Shown piece after piece: positions 61,170 to 64,000 of a DNA stretch of 64,000 nucleotides (within the stretch, counting starts at the first letter, position 1; each line of letters begins with the position of its first letter). The DNA is from Candidatus Methylopumilus planktonicus (GTDB lineage: Bacteria; Pseudomonadota; Gammaproteobacteria; Burkholderiales; Methylophilaceae). The position numbers and the translations under genes are program-made. The stretch lies in the NCBI RefSeq assembly GCF_000981505.1, contig NZ_LN827929.1, positions 992,001 through 1,056,000 on the forward strand, written 5' to 3'. The notes under the pieces were generated by a model. It was not told the DNA's origin. It worked only from the letters and a program-made list of their open reading frames with translations, and did no database searches.

Positions 61170-63265
61170 AGTTAGATAATTTACTTATTGAGCTTTTAAC
61201 CGAAGAGCTTCCTCCAAAATCACAAAAGCAGCTCGGCATTGCGTTCGCAAAGAATATAAAAGAATTTCTTACAAAACATCATCTCGTAAATGAAATATCT
61301 GAAGATTTAATCTTTTCAACGCCAAGAAGAATCGGCTTACATTTAAAAAATGTTAAAGATGAAGCAGATAACGAGAATGTATCAATCAAACTAATGCCTG
61401 CATCAGTTGGATTTGATGCCTCAGAAAAACCAACTGATGCATTATTCAAAAAATTACATGTTATTGGCTTAAACGAAAAAGCCTTGAGTGGCATCGTTAA
61501 AAAAAATGAAAATAATGCTGAAATTTTATACATCAATAAAAATGTAGAAGGCGCAAAGCTAAAAGATATTATTGCTGAATGTATTTCTTCAAGCCTCGCG
61601 CGTTTACCCATAAAAAAGATGATGTCCTATCAACTTGCGGATGGATGGACGACTGTTAATTTTGTGCGACCAGCTCATGGATTGATAATTCTTCATGGCG
61701 CTAATATCATCGACGCAAATGTTCTAGGTATTTCATCGAACAGAACTACATTCGGTCATCGATTCGAATCGAAAAAAGAAATAATTGAGATTCAACATGC
61801 AGACCAGTACGAAAAGCAAATGAAAGCCGAAGGTGCTGTGATCGTCTCTTTTGACGAGAGAAAAGCACTAATTAAAAACGCCTTAAATGAAAAAGCAAAT
61901 CATCTTTCAAATCAACTTACCCCTATTGACGACGAAGATCTTCTTGATGAAGTGACAGCACTAGTTGAATATCCGAATGTTTTAGCAGGAGAATTTGAAT
62001 CTAAATTTCTTGACGTTCCTCAAGAATGTCTTATTTTAAGCATGAAAGCCAACCAGAAATACTTTCCTTTGATTGATAAAAATAACAAACTAGCTAATCA
62101 ATTTTTGATTGTTTCAAATATATCGCCAAAAAATTCAGATCTCATTACTCAGGGCAATGAAAAAGTTATCAGGCCAAGATTATCAGACGCAGAATTTTTT
62201 TATTCGCAAGACAAGAAAAAGCCACTTAAGGAATATCTCTCGCAACTTGCACATATTGTGTACCACAATAAACTTGGATCACAGGCTGAAAGATCCAAGA
62301 GAGTCAAAACTATTGCATCTCTGATTGTAAAAAATTTAAATCAATCCAAATTACTCGATGCTGTAATTCTTGCGTGCGATTTATCAAAGGCAGATTTATC
62401 TTCAAATATGGTCGGTGAGTTCCCTGAGCTTCAAGGCATTATGGGAAGATATTATGCGCTTAATGAAAAAATTTCTGATGAAATAGCTTTTGCAATTGAA
62501 GATCATTACAAGCCACGATTTTCTGGTGACACACTTCCTAGAAGCACTGTTGGCGATATCGTTGCCATTGCTGACAAAATTGAAACTTTAATAGGTTTAT
62601 TTAGTATTGGTGAGAAGCCTACAGGTGACAAAGATCCTTTTGCACTTAGGCGTCAAGTTATTGGAATCATTCGTATTCTTACTGAAAAAAATATTGATCT
62701 AAATTTAAATACAGTGATCTCCGAATCGATTCAGGCAACTAAATTAGCTGAGTCTAAAGATCTTAATTCTTTCATTTACGATCGCCTCTCCAATTTCTTC
62801 AAAGATCAGGGTTATGCTGCTCTTGATATCGAAGCCGTGCTTGCAATTGAATCAGGTTTAATTAATGAAATACCTAAAAGATTAAATGCAATTAAAGAAT
62901 TTTTATTGCTCCCCGAGTCAGAAGACTTAGCATCAGCCAATAAAAGAGTTGGCAATATTCTTAAAAAAGCTGATGTTAAATCAAGCTTAAAAGTTAACCA
63001 ATCTTTACTTACAGACGAAGCCGAAATTAATTTATATAACACATTAGATTTTGTAGATGCTGAGTCTAGAAAAGAATATGTGGGAAAAAATTATTCGGGT
63101 TCGTTAAAATTACTATGCAAACTTAAAAATCCGATTGATCAGTTTTTTAAAGATGTTATGGTAAACGATAAAGATGAATCACTCAAAATGAATCGGCTCG
63201 CCCTCCTCGAAAAACTTTATTCGGCTATGAATTTAGTTGCTGATTTATCTAAACTTTCTTCTTAA
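61166..63265 (+). CDS. glyS: Glycyl-tRNA synthetase beta subunit
   Basis: tRNA-binding subunit of GlyRS. The opening ELLTEELPPKSQKQLG and the internal ALVEYPNVLAGEFESKFLDVPQE and SMKANQKYFPL are family features. SDAEFFYSQDKKKPL and the metal-dependent HD-like region GEFPELQGIMGRYYALNE follow. The C-terminal DALR-type domain comes last. Start is GTG at 61166. Length 699. Confidence 0.97.
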   Translation: MKLDNLLIELLTEELPPKSQKQLGIAFAKNIKEFLTKHHLVNEISEDLIFSTPRRIGLHLKNVKDEADNENVSIKLMPASVGFDASEKPTDALFKKLHVIGLNEKALSGIVKKNENNAEILYINKNVEGAKLKDIIAECISSSLARLPIKKMMSYQLADGWTTVNFVRPAHGLIILHGANIIDANVLGISSNRTTFGHRFESKKEIIEIQHADQYEKQMKAEGAVIVSFDERKALIKNALNEKANHLSNQLTPIDDEDLLDEVTALVEYPNVLAGEFESKFLDVPQECLILSMKANQKYFPLIDKNNKLANQFLIVSNISPKNSDLITQGNEKVIRPRLSDAEFFYSQDKKKPLKEYLSQLAHIVYHNKLGSQAERSKRVKTIASLIVKNLNQSKLLDAVILACDLSKADLSSNMVGEFPELQGIMGRYYALNEKISDEIAFAIEDHYKPRFSGDTLPRSTVGDIVAIADKIETLIGLFSIGEKPTGDKDPFALRRQVIGIIRILTEKNIDLNLNTVISESIQATKLAESKDLNSFIYDRLSNFFKDQGYAALDIEAVLAIESGLINEIPKRLNAIKEFLLLPESEDLASANKRVGNILKKADVKSSLKVNQSLLTDEAEINLYNTLDFVDAESRKEYVGKNYSGSLKLLCKLKNPIDQFFKDVMVNDKDESLKMNRLALLEKLYSAMNLVADLSKLSS

Positions 63266-63268
63266 ATT

Positions 63269-63811
63269 ATGAAATTAGTCATTCTAGATAGAGATGGCGT
63301 AATCAATGAAGATAGCGTAAATTTTATTAAAACGCCTAATGAATGGATACCCATCCAAGATAGCCTAGAGTCAATTGCACTCTTAAACCAATCTGGCTTC
63401 AAAGTAGTGATAGCGACCAATCAATCAGGAATTGGCCGGGGTCTTTTTGACGTATCAACACTTAATCTCATTCATGAAAAGATGTTTAAATTACTTTCCC
63501 AACAAGGCGGGCATATCGATGCCATTTTCTTTTGTCCCCATAGAGCAGAAGAAGATTGTGAATGCCGCAAACCAAAACCAGGTATGTTAAAAGAAATTGC
63601 TCATCGATTTTCTATCAATTTAATAAAGGTTCCAGCCGTCGGAGACTCTTTAAGAGATTTACAAGCCTTCGATGCGGCAGGGGCTCAGCCTATCCTTGTC
63701 AAAACCGGCAAAGGAGAAGAGACGCTTGCAAAAGGTGGGCTACCCAAAAATACCTGGATTTGTGAAAACCTGGCAGAGGCGGCACAAAGAATTATTACGG
63801 AGTATGTTTAA
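63269..63811 (+). CDS. gmhB: D-glycero-beta-D-manno-heptose-1,7-bisphosphate 7-phosphatase
   Basis: HAD phosphatase acting between the two HldE reactions. Nucleophile Asp7 and Asp9 in LDRDGVIN, TNQSGIGRG, the zinc-binding CPHRAEEDCECRKPKPG and AVGDSLRDLQA are all present. Length 180. It lies 3 bases after glyS, a common betaproteobacterial location for gmhB rather than the heptose cluster at 12451-16452. Confidence 0.96.
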   Translation: MKLVILDRDGVINEDSVNFIKTPNEWIPIQDSLESIALLNQSGFKVVIATNQSGIGRGLFDVSTLNLIHEKMFKLLSQQGGHIDAIFFCPHRAEEDCECRKPKPGMLKEIAHRFSINLIKVPAVGDSLRDLQAFDAAGAQPILVKTGKGEETLAKGGLPKNTWICENLAEAAQRIITEYV

Positions 63812-63820
63812 CTTAAAATA

Positions 63821-64000
63821 ATGCTTTATTTAAGATCCATTATTTTTTTAATTGGTATGTGGATTTTTACTATTCCATTTACCTTGGTATCCCTTCTTAC
63901 ATTTACGTTTCCAGCCATTACAAGATATAAATTTATTTCAATTTGGGCAAAAACAATGCTATATTGGCTTCGAATTTCCTGTAATCTAAATTTTGTTGTC
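63821..64000 (+). CDS. PlsC-like 1-acyl-sn-glycerol-3-phosphate acyltransferase, N-terminal part
   Basis: A reading frame from the ATG at 63821 runs off the window end. The first 60 residues contain a hydrophobic N-terminal segment (IIFLIGMWIFTIPFTLVSL) followed by a second helix, as seen at the N-terminus of PlsC proteins that commonly follow gmhB. The catalytic HxxxxD motif would lie beyond the window, so this remains an inference from position and hydrophobicity. Confidence 0.6.
   Translation, partial: MLYLRSIIFLIGMWIFTIPFTLVSLLTFTFPAITRYKFISIWAKTMLYWLRISCNLNFVV

Noticed and set aside
1..64000. CRISPR arrays, insertion sequences, prophage or restriction islands
   Set aside because: I looked for regular repeats, transposase or phage motifs and composition breaks and saw none; the gene order is ordinary betaproteobacterial core.

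Overview
The window is a densely packed stretch of core chromosome from an AT-rich, streamlined betaproteobacterium. Gene content and order (carA-carB-greA, bamE-fur-recN, lolB-ispE-tRNA-Gln-prs-rplY-pth-ychF, miaB-phoH-ybeY-corC-lnt) point to the order Nitrosomonadales. Together with edd/eda (usable in the KDPG variant of the ribulose monophosphate cycle) and the very compact layout, the best guess is a small-genome methylotroph of the Methylophilaceae (OM43 / Methylopumilus type). That placement is inference; no methanol dehydrogenase or RuMP-specific gene lies in the window. I see no insertion sequence, prophage, CRISPR array, rRNA or clear foreign island. No gene-free stretch exceeds 300 bases; the longest (10116-10294) is about 180 bases.

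Layout. 24-7065 (minus): DUF4149 protein, greA, carB, carA, dapB, bamE. 7153-10115: fur (+) convergent with recN and nadK (-). 10295-16452 (+): hrcA, hemH, then the heptose cluster hldD-gmhA-hldE-waaF. 16449-19579 (-): HAD phosphatase, eda, edd. 19725-24480 (+): waaC and the chaperone genes grpE-dnaK-dnaJ. 24481-28833 (-): gloA, ferredoxin, coaD, rsmD, two M16 proteins. 28927-37387 (+): ftsY-ftsE-ftsX-rpoH, DUF971, ubiE-ubiJ-ubiB, a sodium/solute symporter. 37384-42194 (-): mutM and a Gld-type ABC export system. 42351-49247 (+): TPR protein, lolB, ispE, tRNA-Gln, prs, rplY, pth, ychF, tRNA-Met. 49252-50999 (-): COG3146 acyltransferase-like protein and an EF-hand protein. 51091-53144 (+): OmpR/EnvZ-type pair. 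53141-54520 (-): cysG. 54653-64000 (+): miaB, phoH, ybeY, corC, a small exported protein, lnt, glyQ, glyS, gmhB and the start of a plsC-like gene.

How the genes fit together. Envelope building dominates: all six enzymes from sedoheptulose-7-phosphate to the inner-core heptoses are present (gmhA, hldE, gmhB, hldD, waaC, waaF), with BamE, LolB, Lnt and FtsEX. A heat-shock circuit can be read directly: hrcA is encoded here, a near-perfect CIRCE operator lies in front of rpoH, and sigma-32 type promoters without CIRCE precede grpE and dnaK. This suggests HrcA acts through RpoH rather than directly on dnaK.

Unusual points: an elongator-type tRNA-Met whose T-loop has the 54/58 pair swapped; five protein-gene convergent junctions with no spacer, four sharing TTAG/CTAA as both stop codons; frequent TTG start codons; a structured carAB leader; a C9 tract inside dnaK; and an inverted repeat between ompR and an EF-hand gene. 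I found no convincing new multi-gene system; the best leads are regulatory and RNA-level.
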